From contig JBDHZV010000001.1 in assembly GCA_039812125.1 (NCBI GenBank), forward strand, positions 5,748 through 69,747: DNA of 64,000 bases. Direction: 5' to 3'. A program made the translations under genes and the position numbers. Positions 8,009 to 16,514 of this stretch are shown here, in pieces. Each line of letters starts with the position of its first letter. Positions within the stretch are counted from its first letter, which is position 1. Below the pieces are notes generated by a model that saw nothing but the letters and a program-made list of their open reading frames with translations, ran no database searches and was not told the DNA's origin. The DNA comes from Prado023 sp039812125 (GTDB lineage: Bacteria > Actinomycetota > Actinomycetes > S36-B12 > CAIYMF01).

Positions 8009-9616
8009 TCAGCGCGCTGCCGGACCCCCGACACGCTGCAGGGGGTCGCTGGGAGCCACCGGGTGCCCGACGACCTCGGCGAAGCCCAGGCCGAGGCACT
8101 CGGCGAACAGGGCGCGGTCCGGGATCGCCGCGTCGTCCATCGACACCCCGATCCCGGCGCTGCCGTTGTAGGACAGCAGCGTCACGTTCGTGGCCGCGCC
8201 GATCGTGCCGGCCATCGGGTACATGGCCACGACCCGGGCGCCGGCGACCCACACCGGGATCGGCACGCCCGGCACGTTGCTCGCCGTGAAGTCGCTCTTC
8301 TGGGCCGCCGAGGTGATCAGCTCCTGGGGCATCATCCGGGAGCCCACCTCGGCCAGTGGGTCGACCAGGTGCAGCGCCGGCTCGCGGCGCCAGCCGTCGA
8401 CGATGTCGTGGATGACCCGCATCCGCTCCCCCGGGTCGACGATGTCGACCGGGACCTCGAAGCGGGCGATGGTCACCGCGTTCTGCGCCGGTCGCTCCGG
8501 GTTGCGCAGGCTGATGGGCATGTTGCAGCGCAGCCGCTCGACCGGCTCGTCGCGGCGCTCGTGGTAGATCCGCAGCCCGCCGGTCACCCCGGCCATGAAG
8601 GCGTCGTTGAGGGTCGCCCCGTTGGCCTTCGACACCGCCTTGAGCTCGGACAGCGGCAGGTCGAAGGTGACGAAGTGGTAGTTGATCGAGCGCCCGGTCA
8701 TCACCGGTGACATCGGACGGGCCGGCAGCGCGGCGAACCGGGCCACCGAGCGCACCACGTGGACGAGGTCCTCCACGACGCCCACCGGGTCCTTCAGGGT
8801 GCGCCCCGCCATCGGGATGGCCGACTCCGCCACGTCCCGCGCCGTGCGCAGCACCAGCGAGGAGGCGTCGCGCACGACGTGGGTGAGGAATCCCGAGGTG
8901 TCCAGGTCGGCCGGCATGGGCGCGGGGGGCATCGGGCCCAGCTCCTGGCCCCGTGGGTCCAGGTCGATGGTGCTCGCGCCGATCATCATCGCCCCCTGCC
9001 CGTCGGCGATGGCGTGGTGCAGCTTGACGATCAGGGCCGCCCGGCCGCCCGCCAGGCCCTCCAGCAGCGTCACGCGCCACAGCGGACGGGCCAGGTCGAA
9101 GTCGGTCATCGACTGCCGGCGGGTCTCGTCGAGGACCTGGTCCCAGGACCCCGGGTCGGCAACCCGGAACCGGCGGATGTGGAAGCTCAGGTCGAAGTCG
9201 GGATCCACGACCAGCCGCGGGCTGAGGATGTCCGTGGGGCCCTCGACCACCTTCTGGCGCAGCACCGGCGCCAGCCGGCTGGCCCGGTCGAAGCGGTCGA
9301 CGAGCCGGTCCCAGTCGGGACTGGCCTCCAGCAGGACCAGCCCGATCATGGGCGAGCGCATGGCCGGATCGTTCGACGCCGACCGCCAGGTCGCGAAGTC
9401 GAACCCGGACAGCCGCCGGGGCTGCACGAAGGCCGGGTCGTCCGGGGGTCGCGCCGCCGTGGCCGCCGACTCCACCGCCGTGGCCGCGCGCGCCCGAACC
9501 GCTCGCGCGGCACCTGTCGCCGCGCCCCGGCGACCCGACGACGCCGCCCTGGGCCGGTCGGACCGCGGACCGGACGCGCGGCCCTCGGGCGCGGCCCGCC
9601 GGTCGTCGTCTGCCAC
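8009..9616 (-). CDS. Wax ester synthase/diacylglycerol acyltransferase (WS/DGAT)
   Basis: Catalyses the last step of triacylglycerol or wax-ester storage-lipid synthesis, transferring acyl-CoA to diacylglycerol or a fatty alcohol. The 535-residue product has the condensing motif HHxxxDG as HHAIADG (200-206) and the PLW block at about 178-180. The C-terminal half contains NGATLNDAFMAGV and, near 450, NVPGVPIPVWVAG, both typical of the family. The first 65 residues are a disordered Ala/Arg extension. The GTG start has AGGAG seven bases upstream. It sits between yebC and ruvC, an unusual place for a lipid gene. Whether it prefers alcohols or diacylglycerol cannot be read from the sequence. Confidence 0.92.
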   Translation of the reverse strand: MADDDRRAAPEGRASGPRSDRPRAASSGRRGAATGAARAVRARAATAVESAATAARPPDDPAFVQPRRLSGFDFATWRSASNDPAMRSPMIGLVLLEASPDWDRLVDRFDRASRLAPVLRQKVVEGPTDILSPRLVVDPDFDLSFHIRRFRVADPGSWDQVLDETRRQSMTDFDLARPLWRVTLLEGLAGGRAALIVKLHHAIADGQGAMMIGASTIDLDPRGQELGPMPPAPMPADLDTSGFLTHVVRDASSLVLRTARDVAESAIPMAGRTLKDPVGVVEDLVHVVRSVARFAALPARPMSPVMTGRSINYHFVTFDLPLSELKAVSKANGATLNDAFMAGVTGGLRIYHERRDEPVERLRCNMPISLRNPERPAQNAVTIARFEVPVDIVDPGERMRVIHDIVDGWRREPALHLVDPLAEVGSRMMPQELITSAAQKSDFTASNVPGVPIPVWVAGARVVAMYPMAGTIGAATNVTLLSYNGSAGIGVSMDDAAIPDRALFAECLGLGFAEVVGHPVAPSDPLQRVGGPAAR

Positions 9617-9646
9617 GTCGCTGCTCCTGTCGGCCGTCAGGCCGCC

Positions 9647-9652
9647 ACGGTA
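9647..9652 (-). promoter_or_regulatory. Putative -10 element of the WS/DGAT gene
   Basis: TACCGT on the minus strand lies 30 bases before the GTG start, consistent with a short leader containing AGGAG. Confidence 0.4.
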
Positions 9653-9688
9653 TCCCGTCGGGCGCAGCCGACGGTAGGCAGCGGAGCC

Positions 9689-10438
9689 CTACAGCTCGGC
9701 GAGGATCTCCGCGGGGATATCGGCGTTGGTGTAGACGTTCTGGACGTCGTCGCTGTCCTCGAGGGCATCGACGAGCCGCATGATCTTCGCGGCACCCTCG
9801 GCGTCCAGGGTGACCTCGACGGAGGGGACGAACTCCGCCTCGGCCGACTCGTAGTCCAGGTCGGCTGCCTGCAGGGCCCGGCGCACGGTGACCAGGTCGG
9901 AGGCCTCGGTGATGACCTCGAACGCCTCGTCGAGGTCATTGACCTCCTCGGCACCGGCGTCGAGCACCGCCAGGAGGACGTCGTCCTCGGTGAGGTCCCC
10001 GGCCTTGGGCACGATGATGACGCCCTTGCGGCTGAACAAGTAGGAGACGCTGCCCGGATCGGCCATGGTGCCGCCGTTGCGGGTGACCGCGACCCGGACC
10101 TCGGAGGCCGCCCGGTTGCGGTTGTCGGTCAGGCACTCGACCAGCACCGCCACGCCGTTGGGCCCGTAGCCCTCGTACATGATGGTCTGCCAGTCCGCAC
10201 CACCGGCGTCCGCGCCCGAGCCGCGCTTCACCGCGCGGTCGATGTTGTCCAGCGGCACGGAGTTCTTGCGCGCCTTCTGGATGGCGTCGTACAGGGTGGG
10301 GTTGCCGTCGGGGTCCCCACCACCGGTCCGGGCCGCGACCTCGATGTTCTTGATCAGCTTCGCGAACAGCTTGCCGCGCTTGGCGTCGACCACGGCCTTC
10401 TTGTGCTTGGTGGTCGCCCACTTGGAATGGCCGGACAT
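9689..10438 (-). CDS. yebC: YebC/PmpR (TACO1) family protein
   Basis: Cytoplasmic protein of the YebC/TACO1 family. The family was first described as transcription regulators, and more recent work links it to relief of ribosome stalling during translation. The 249-residue product begins MSGHSKWATTKHKKAVVDAKRGK, reading MSGHSKWATTKHKK as the hallmark, and has the full three-domain length. Its ATG has AAGGAG upstream. It follows pdxT by 18 bases and is likely cotranscribed with pdxST. Confidence 0.93.
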   Translation of the reverse strand: MSGHSKWATTKHKKAVVDAKRGKLFAKLIKNIEVAARTGGGDPDGNPTLYDAIQKARKNSVPLDNIDRAVKRGSGADAGGADWQTIMYEGYGPNGVAVLVECLTDNRNRAASEVRVAVTRNGGTMADPGSVSYLFSRKGVIIVPKAGDLTEDDVLLAVLDAGAEEVNDLDEAFEVITEASDLVTVRRALQAADLDYESAEAEFVPSVEVTLDAEGAAKIMRLVDALEDSDDVQNVYTNADIPAEILAEL

Positions 10439-10456
10439 GGTGCTCCTTCTGCGGTC

Positions 10457-11059
10457 TCAGGCGGCGTGCCGGACGATGTCGGCGAACAGGCCGTGCACGC
10501 GGTGGTCGCCGGTGAGTTCGGGGTGGAACGAGGTGGCCAGCAGCGACCCCGCTCGAACGGCGACGATCCTATCGCCCATCGTCCCGGGCACGGTGGCGAG
10601 CACGTCCACCCCCGCGCCCACCGACTCCACCCAGGGGGCCCGGATGAAGACGGCTCGGATCGGCTCCGGCCCCACGGCCGGCATCGCCACGTCGGCCTCG
10701 AACGAGTCGACCTGGCGGCCGAACGCGTTGCGCCGGACCACCATGTCGATGCCCCCGATCGGCTGCTGGTCGGCCCGGCCGTCGAGGATGGTGTCGGCCA
10801 GCAGGATCATCCCGGCGCACGAGCCGTACATCGGCATGCCGCCCCGGGCCGCCGCCCGCAGCGGCTCCATGAGGCCCCAGCGCACGGCCAGCATCGAGAT
10901 CGTCGTCGACTCGCCCCCGGGCAGGACCAGCCCGTCCACCTGCGACAGGGTCTCGGCGTGCTTGACCGGCACCGCCTGCACCCCCGCGTGGCCCAGGGCC
11001 ACGAGATGCTCCCGGACGTCTCCCTGCAGCGCGAGGACCCCGATGCGGGGCGTGCTCAC
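10457..11059 (-). CDS. pdxT: Pyridoxal 5'-phosphate synthase glutaminase subunit PdxT
   Basis: Class I glutaminase that releases ammonia from glutamine for PdxS. The 200-residue product has the PGGEST oxyanion loop, the nucleophile Cys in YGSCAGMILLA and a C-terminal His/Glu pair (SFHPELT), completing the triad. The start GTG overlaps the pdxS stop as GTGA. Confidence 0.96.
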   Translation of the reverse strand: MSTPRIGVLALQGDVREHLVALGHAGVQAVPVKHAETLSQVDGLVLPGGESTTISMLAVRWGLMEPLRAAARGGMPMYGSCAGMILLADTILDGRADQQPIGGIDMVVRRNAFGRQVDSFEADVAMPAVGPEPIRAVFIRAPWVESVGAGVDVLATVPGTMGDRIVAVRAGSLLATSFHPELTGDHRVHGLFADIVRHAA

Positions 11060-11958
11060 CAGCCCCGCTCAGCCAGGCGATGCGGCTGCGGGATCTCCTC
11101 GACGTTGATCCCCACCATGGCCTCGCCGAGGCCTCGCGACACCTTGGCGATGACCGCCGGGTCGTTGTAGTGCAGAGTGGCCTGCACGATCGCGTTCGCG
11201 CGCTGCGCCGGGTTGCCGGACTTGAAGATGCCCGAACCCACGAAGACCCCGTCGGCGCCCAGCTGCATCATCATCGCGGCGTCCGCGGGGGTGGCGATGC
11301 CACCGGCCGTGAACAGAACGACCGGCAGGGCACCGCGCTCGGCGACCTCCTTGACCAGCTCGTACGGGGCCTGCAGCTCCTTGGCGGCCACGTACAGCTC
11401 GTCCGGGCTCAGCGAGGACAGCCGGCGGATCTCGCCGCGGATCGCGCGCATGTGGGTGGTGGCGTTGGAGACGTCACCGGTGCCGGCCTCGCCCTTCGAG
11501 CGGATCATGGCCGCGCCCTCGGTGATCCGGCGCAGTGCCTCGCCGAGGTTGGTGGCACCGCACACGAACGGCACCGTGAACGCCCACTTGTCGATGTGGT
11601 GGGCGTAGTCGGCCGGGGTCAGCACCTCGGACTCGTCGATGTAGTCGACGCCGAGGGCCTCGAGGACCTGGGCCTCGACGAAGTGCCCGATGCGGGCCTT
11701 GGCCATCACCGGGATGGAGACCGCGTCGATGATCCCCTCGATCATGTCCGGGTCGCTCATCCGGGAGACCCCGCCCTGGGCGCGGATGTCGGCGGGCACC
11801 CGCTCGAGCGCCATCACCGCGACGGCACCGGCGTCCTCGGCGATCCGGGCCTGCTCCGGGGTGACGACATCCATGATCACCCCGCCCTTGAGCATCTCGG
11901 CCATGCCGCGCTTCACGCGGTCGGTGCCCACGGCGGTCGTCTGGGGTGTTGAGGTCAC
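11056..11958 (-). CDS. pdxS: Pyridoxal 5'-phosphate synthase lyase subunit PdxS
   Basis: Condenses ribose 5-phosphate, glyceraldehyde 3-phosphate and ammonia from PdxT to give pyridoxal 5'-phosphate in the DXP-independent vitamin B6 route. The 300-residue (beta/alpha)8 barrel has the conserved blocks KGGVIMDVVTPEQA, VMALERVPADIR and GADGVFVGSGIFKS. GTG 11958 is preferred to GTG 11973 because AGGAG lies six bases before it. The vitamin made here is needed by gcvP in this window. Confidence 0.96.
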   Translation of the reverse strand: MTSTPQTTAVGTDRVKRGMAEMLKGGVIMDVVTPEQARIAEDAGAVAVMALERVPADIRAQGGVSRMSDPDMIEGIIDAVSIPVMAKARIGHFVEAQVLEALGVDYIDESEVLTPADYAHHIDKWAFTVPFVCGATNLGEALRRITEGAAMIRSKGEAGTGDVSNATTHMRAIRGEIRRLSSLSPDELYVAAKELQAPYELVKEVAERGALPVVLFTAGGIATPADAAMMMQLGADGVFVGSGIFKSGNPAQRANAIVQATLHYNDPAVIAKVSRGLGEAMVGINVEEIPQPHRLAERGW

Positions 11959-12032
11959 GGGTTGCTCCTGCACGATCGGGACGATGGTCCTAGGTTACGG
12001 CCCCGGACTCGCGCCCGCGAAACGCCCGGTGA

Positions 12033-13052
12033 CTACTTGACGATGGTCACCTTGCGGGTCTTGTCCATCAGCACGATCCACACCTGACCGGGGTCCAGCG
12101 CGATCGGGGAGCCGTCGGTGCGGGTGTAGGTGGTGGACTGGGCCGCGCTGGTGCGGCTCCACTCGATCTTGTACGCCCGGCCGTTGCGCAGCACCAGGCC
12201 CTTGCCGGACCCGGTCTGGATCGGCAGCGGCGTGCGACCCCCGAACTTGTCGCCGTACCCGGAGTCGACCTCCTTGACGTACTGCACGATCACGCTGGTG
12301 GCCCGCTCCACGTACGGGGGGTCCACGTCGCGCGACCGGGAGCCGTTCAACCACACGTCGTAGGCGCCGGCCTTGGAGTTCCACCGGAACTGCACGGTCG
12401 AGTAGGGCCAGCGGGCGGTCACGTTCCGCGCGCGCGACCCGCCCTCGGGCCTGGCGTCGTCGAAGGTCAGTCCCATGTCCTTCGAGGTGGCCACGTCGGT
12501 GCCGGCCGACTTCAGCATCGCCTTCGGGTTGGCCATCAGGTTGACGGGGGCGTACCGGCCGCGCTCGCGGGTGAACCCGGGGCTGCCGAGGTCCTCGGAG
12601 AACAGGATGAAGTCGCTGGCCTTGAGCCGGGGCCAGAGCTTCTGCTGGGCTCCGGAGAACGCGAAGGCGATGGAGCCGTAGGGCGCCAGCATGCTCAGGT
12701 CGCCGATCCGGGCGCTGCGCACGGGGCCGACCACGGTGGGGACGTCGGTGGAGAACACCGCGGCCAGGCGGGTCAGGCCCCACTCCACCGGCTCGACGTA
12801 GACGATGTCGGCAGACGGCAGGCCGCGGTGCGGCTGGGCCGGGCGGGTGTTGTCGACCTTCACCACGATGACCGGCGTGTCGACCCCGCCCTCGCGGCCC
12901 GACAGCGGGGACGTGGTCGGCTCGGGGCTGGGGGTGGGCGTCGGCGACGGGCTGGATGTCGTGGCGGTCGCGGCGGGGACCTGGTCATCCGGCTGCCCGG
13001 TGCACGCGGCCAGCGCGGCGGCGCAGGCCAGAACGGCGATGAGGCGGCGCAT
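12033..13052 (-). CDS. DUF3048 (YerB-like) lipoprotein
   Basis: The 339-residue product has a lipoprotein signal peptide with lipobox LAAC (Cys16), a Ser/Pro/Thr spacer (about 30-50), then the DUF3048 domain (VVKVDNTRPAQPHRGL, ADIVYVEPVE, GPVRSAR). The function of this envelope family is not established; Bacillus YerB is the named member. The ATG follows a TACGGT element by six bases without a Shine-Dalgarno sequence, so the mRNA is probably leaderless. The gene stands between the PIM operon and pdxS. Confidence 0.85.
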   Translation of the reverse strand: MRRLIAVLACAAALAACTGQPDDQVPAATATTSSPSPTPTPSPEPTTSPLSGREGGVDTPVIVVKVDNTRPAQPHRGLPSADIVYVEPVEWGLTRLAAVFSTDVPTVVGPVRSARIGDLSMLAPYGSIAFAFSGAQQKLWPRLKASDFILFSEDLGSPGFTRERGRYAPVNLMANPKAMLKSAGTDVATSKDMGLTFDDARPEGGSRARNVTARWPYSTVQFRWNSKAGAYDVWLNGSRSRDVDPPYVERATSVIVQYVKEVDSGYGDKFGGRTPLPIQTGSGKGLVLRNGRAYKIEWSRTSAAQSTTYTRTDGSPIALDPGQVWIVLMDKTRKVTIVK

Positions 13053-13058
13053 GTGGCC

Positions 13059-13064
13059 ACCGTA
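13059..13064 (-). promoter_or_regulatory. -10 element, leaderless DUF3048 gene
   Basis: TACGGT on the minus strand, six bases before the ATG at 13052. Confidence 0.6.
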
Positions 13065-13068
13065 GCCC

Positions 13069-13620
13069 CTACAGGACCAGCAGTTGCGGCGGCTCGTCGT
13101 CCATCTCCATGGTGGCGGGCTGCGGTGCGTACCCGGCCAGCCGGAACCACCGGACCAGCCGCCCCGAGCGCAGCAGCCGCGCGGCCTGGACGCCGTCGTT
13201 GAGGAACCTGCGGGCCAGCGCCACCTGGGTGCACGCCGATCCCAGGTCGTCCAGCAGCTCCTGGCCCTCCGGGCTGGCGCGCAGGCCGGCGACGGCGTCC
13301 GGGTCGGAGAACACCTCGCGCAGGTCCCGGGACAGCTCGGACTCGGCGACGCTGCGCTCGACCGGGTCGGCGGGGTCGGCGTTGCGGGAGTGGGAGGCCG
13401 CCTGCGCCAGCACGATCGACGAGGCCGGGTCGATCAGGCCGGAGGTGGCCACCGCCTCGACGGCGCGCGCCCGGCGCAGCAGCTGGGCGTCGAGGGTGGC
13501 TCGGGACAGCTCGATGCGGTGGTGCAGCCGGTCGATCCGCCCGGCCAGGGCAGTCAGCCGCCACACGATCCACGCGACGACCAGCAGGATCAGCAGCAGC
13601 CAGCCGAGGTCGACCTTCAT
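13069..13620 (-). CDS. Single-pass membrane protein, LemA-like layout
   Basis: The 183-residue product has one N-terminal membrane helix (about 6-25, WLLLILLVVAWIVW) followed by a mainly helical soluble domain (LHHRIELSRATLDAQLLRRARA). It contains an RFLNDGVQAARLLRS block and an acidic C-terminal tail. This layout and the Leu/Arg-rich helices resemble the LemA family, but the match is by architecture, so no function is claimed. ATG 13620 has GGGAGGGG upstream. It lies 31 bases after pimA and is probably the last gene of the pgsA-patA-pimA operon. Confidence 0.75.
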   Translation of the reverse strand: MKVDLGWLLLILLVVAWIVWRLTALAGRIDRLHHRIELSRATLDAQLLRRARAVEAVATSGLIDPASSIVLAQAASHSRNADPADPVERSVAESELSRDLREVFSDPDAVAGLRASPEGQELLDDLGSACTQVALARRFLNDGVQAARLLRSGRLVRWFRLAGYAPQPATMEMDDEPPQLLVL

Positions 13621-13651
13621 CGACGATCCCCTCCCGTGGCGCGCCCGGCGG

Positions 13652-14839
13652 TCATGAGGTCGATCCCCGACCGGGCCGCCACACCGGCAGCCGTCCCCAG
13701 ACCTGGCCGGACAGGTCGGCGGTCACCTTCTCGTTGCCGGGCGTGACGCTGGTGTAGACCTCCAGGACCCGACGGGCCACGGTGGCCCAGTCGAACTGCG
13801 CGGAGCGGGCCAGCCCCGCCGTGCGCAGCCGGGCGCGGCGGGCGGGGTCGGCCAGCAGCCCGGCGAGCTGCTCGGCCAGGTCGACCGGGTCCTCGTTGCG
13901 GAAGTGCACCCCCGCCCGGCCCTCGTCGAGCACGCGCTGGAAGGCCTCGATGTCGCTGGCCAGCACCGGCGTCCCCGCGGCCATCGCCTCCAGCAGGATG
14001 ATGCCGAACGACTCGCCGCCGTTGTTGGGCGCGACGTAGACGTCGGCCGAGCGCAGCGCCCGGGCCTTGTCCTCCTGGCTGACCAGGCCCAGGAACGTGA
14101 CGCGGCCGGCGACCTCGGGGGACAGTCCCGCCCGGACCGACGCCACATCACCCGGGCCAGCCACGAGCAGGTGCACGTCCGGGTGGGTCCGGGCGACCAG
14201 CGGGAGGGCCTCGAGCAGGTACGGCAGCCCCTTGCGCGGCTCGTCGATGCGCCCCAGGAACATCACGGTGTCGGTGCCCCGGGACCGCCCGGGCAGCGGC
14301 TCGTCGCCCGCGTAGAGGCTGCAGTCGACACCGTTGGGGATCAGCACGGCGTCCCCACCGGTGTACTCGACCAGTGACCGGCGGGCGTACTCGCTGACCG
14401 CGATCCGGGCGCGGATCTTCTCCATGGCGCTGCGGGCGATCGGGGCCATGGCGTTGAGGTCACGACGCGAGGACCGCAGGCTGGAGTGCCACGTGGCGAC
14501 CACCGGCCCGTCGGCCACCCAGACCGAGAGGATCGACAGCGTCGGCCCGGCGGGCTCGTGGACGTGCAGGATGTCGAAGTCGCCGTCCTTGATCCACCGC
14601 CGGGCCCGCGCGGCGGCCCCCGGCCCGAAGTTGATCTTGGCGACCGAGCCGTTGGAGGCGATCGAGACCGGCCGCCCCCCGCTGGTCACGAACTCCGGCA
14701 GCGTGCTGTCGTCCTCGGCGGGGGCCAGGATGGCGGCCTCGTGCCCCAGGCGCATGAGGGCCAGGCGCAGGTCGTGGATGTGCGCCGACACCCCGCCGGG
14801 GGTGTCCCAGGCGTAGGGGCACACCAGGCCGACGCGCAT
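13652..14839 (-). CDS. pimA: GDP-mannose-dependent phosphatidylinositol mannosyltransferase PimA
   Basis: GT4 glycosyltransferase that adds the first mannose from GDP-mannose to phosphatidyl-myo-inositol, starting PIM and lipomannan-type glycolipids at the inner face of the membrane. The 395-residue product has the N-terminal GGVSAHIHDL loop (15-24), His118 in TWHSS, and the donor-site E-x7-E motif (E276, E284, within ESFGIILLEAMAAGTPV). The frame is open far upstream, but homology and an ATGA overlap with patA fix the start at 14839. Confidence 0.93.
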   Translation of the reverse strand: MRVGLVCPYAWDTPGGVSAHIHDLRLALMRLGHEAAILAPAEDDSTLPEFVTSGGRPVSIASNGSVAKINFGPGAAARARRWIKDGDFDILHVHEPAGPTLSILSVWVADGPVVATWHSSLRSSRRDLNAMAPIARSAMEKIRARIAVSEYARRSLVEYTGGDAVLIPNGVDCSLYAGDEPLPGRSRGTDTVMFLGRIDEPRKGLPYLLEALPLVARTHPDVHLLVAGPGDVASVRAGLSPEVAGRVTFLGLVSQEDKARALRSADVYVAPNNGGESFGIILLEAMAAGTPVLASDIEAFQRVLDEGRAGVHFRNEDPVDLAEQLAGLLADPARRARLRTAGLARSAQFDWATVARRVLEVYTSVTPGNEKVTADLSGQVWGRLPVWRPGRGSTS

Positions 14840-15753
14840 CAGGCCCCCTCGGCGTCCCGTGCGGCCAGCCGCGCCGGGTCGAGGTCGGCCAGCCACAGCC
14901 GCTGCAGCATGTGCCAGTCGGTCGGGTGGGCGGCCAGCCCGGCCTCGAACGCGGTGGCGATCGCCTGGGTCACCGCTGCGATCCGGGACCGCCGGTCCCC
15001 CTCGGTGGGCACCTCGACCGGCGGGCCCACCTGCCCGGCGTTGACGTCGCCGTCGCGGAACAGCACGGTGGGGCGGACCGCGGCACCGGTGTCGATGGCC
15101 AGGGCCGCCGGTCCGGCGGGGAACCGTGCCCGCTCCCCGAAGAAGGTCACGTCCACGCCGCGGGCCGACAGGTCCCGGTCGGCCAGCAGCGCGACCAGGC
15201 CGCCGCCGGAGGCGGCCTGCGCCAGCCGCTCGTACACGCCGTCGTCGCCCAGCCCGAGGATCCGCATGCCCAGGCTGGTCCGGAATCCGACGAATGCCTC
15301 GTAGAGGCGCTCGGGCTCCAGCCGCTCGGCCACCGTGGTGACCGGCGCGACCCGGGCCGACACCATGGCACCGGCGTGGTCCCAGTTGCCGGCGTGCGGC
15401 AGGGCCAGCACCACCCCCCGGCCGGAGTCGAGGTCCGCGGCCGCCTGGTCGAGGCCGCGCAGGTCGAACGCGTCGATGCGCCCGGCGTCCCAGCCGGGCA
15501 GCCGGAACGCGTCGCACCAGTAGCGCATGTAGGAGCGCACGCCCTCCCGGGAGACCTCCCGGAGCTGCTCGGGGGGCACCGGGCCCAGCACGCGGGCGAG
15601 GTTGGCCTCGAGCCGGCGCACACCCGAACCCCGGGAGCGCCACTGCTGGTCGGCGATCCGGTCGAACAGGGCGTAGGCGGAGCGCTCGGGCATCCGGCGC
15701 ACCGCCGACCACCCGGTGGCGTAGGCCAGGTACACGGCCTGATCACGCAGCAT
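14839..15753 (-). CDS. patA: Phosphatidylinositol mannoside acyltransferase
   Basis: LpxL/HtrB-family acyltransferase that acylates the mannose of PIM1/PIM2 with acyl-CoA at the membrane. The 304-residue product carries the H-x4-D catalytic motif as HAGNWD (H120, D125) and the later blocks LLADRDLSARGVDVTFFGE and TDWHMLQRLW. Its ATG overlaps the pgsA stop, and its own stop overlaps the pimA ATG. The synteny pgsA-patA-pimA matches the mycobacterial Rv2612c-Rv2611c-Rv2610c order, which supports the substrate assignment. Confidence 0.92.
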   Translation of the reverse strand: MLRDQAVYLAYATGWSAVRRMPERSAYALFDRIADQQWRSRGSGVRRLEANLARVLGPVPPEQLREVSREGVRSYMRYWCDAFRLPGWDAGRIDAFDLRGLDQAAADLDSGRGVVLALPHAGNWDHAGAMVSARVAPVTTVAERLEPERLYEAFVGFRTSLGMRILGLGDDGVYERLAQAASGGGLVALLADRDLSARGVDVTFFGERARFPAGPAALAIDTGAAVRPTVLFRDGDVNAGQVGPPVEVPTEGDRRSRIAAVTQAIATAFEAGLAAHPTDWHMLQRLWLADLDPARLAARDAEGA

Positions 15754-16415
15754 CAGCTCACCGGGTCCTGCGGGTCGGGGGCGGCCCCGTCCGGGGCGGA
15801 TCGGTCCGGGGCCGGCGGGCGCAGCTGCTGGCGCACCACCCGCGCCCGCTGGCCGATCGTGACCAGGGTGAGCACGGCCAGCACACCGAGCGCGACCGGG
15901 AGGGCCCCGGTCACCCCGAGCCCCTCGAGCAGGGCCGCGGCAAGCCCGACGATCAGCCGCTCGGCCCGCTCGGCGATGCCCACGTTCGCGTGCGCCCCGA
16001 CCGACTCGGCCCGGGCCTTGGCGTAGCTGATGACGGCACCGCCCACCAGGCAGACCCAGGCGAACCCGGTCGTCCACGGCATCTGGTTCCAGGCCGCCCA
16101 GATCAGCAGCCCCCCGAAGATGGCGCCGTCGCCGACCCGGTCCAGCGTCGAGTCCAGCCATGCCCCCCAGGGGCCCTGCCGACCGGACATCCGCGCCATG
16201 GTCCCGTCGAGCAGGTCCGAGAGGATGACCAACAGGATCACGAGCACGCCGACGACGAACTGGCCCCGGGGGAAGAACACCAGGGCACCGACCACCGTGG
16301 CGGCCGTGCCGAAGTAGGTCACCATGTCGGGCGTCACCCCGACGCGCAGCAGCGCGCGTGCGATGGGGGTCACGACCGGGGCGATGAACCCCCTGGCCTC
16401 GGCGTTGTTGAGCAT
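15753..16415 (-). CDS. pgsA: Phosphatidylinositol (phosphate) synthase PgsA
   Basis: Membrane CDP-alcohol phosphotransferase that joins CDP-diacylglycerol to inositol phosphate, giving the precursor for PIMs. The 220-residue product shows the full family motif: DLLDGTMAR, then eight residues, then GAWLDSTLDR. About six hydrophobic segments are present. The frame is open upstream, but ATG 16415 begins the homology and follows TACGAT by six bases, indicating a leaderless mRNA that heads the operon. A phosphatidylglycerol-phosphate synthase is possible by fold, but the neighbours argue for inositol. Confidence 0.92.
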   Translation of the reverse strand: MLNNAEARGFIAPVVTPIARALLRVGVTPDMVTYFGTAATVVGALVFFPRGQFVVGVLVILLVILSDLLDGTMARMSGRQGPWGAWLDSTLDRVGDGAIFGGLLIWAAWNQMPWTTGFAWVCLVGGAVISYAKARAESVGAHANVGIAERAERLIVGLAAALLEGLGVTGALPVALGVLAVLTLVTIGQRARVVRQQLRPPAPDRSAPDGAAPDPQDPVS

Positions 16416-16421
16416 CGGTGC

Positions 16422-16427
16422 GATCGT
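16422..16427 (-). promoter_or_regulatory. -10 element, leaderless pgsA operon
   Basis: TACGAT on the minus strand, six bases before the pgsA ATG. No Shine-Dalgarno sequence fits between them. Confidence 0.6.
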
Positions 16428-16477
16428 AGCGAGAAACTGCGACCCGGTGGCGAGGCGCGAGGGCGCTCTTGCAACGC

Positions 16478-16483
16478 TAGCCT
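16478..16483 (+). promoter_or_regulatory. Putative -10 element of the EF-G2 gene
   Basis: TAGCCT, followed by about 31 bases containing AAAGGG before the ATG at 16515. It is divergent from the pgsA promoter in a 99-base intergenic region. Confidence 0.45.
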
Positions 16484-16514
16484 CCGAAACAACCCCGCAA
16501 CGAAAGGGCAGCCC

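Noticed and set aside
13652..15712. Longer 686-residue reading of PimA
   Set aside because: The extra N-terminus is an out-of-frame reading of patA. The ATG at 14839 begins the family homology and overlaps the patA stop.
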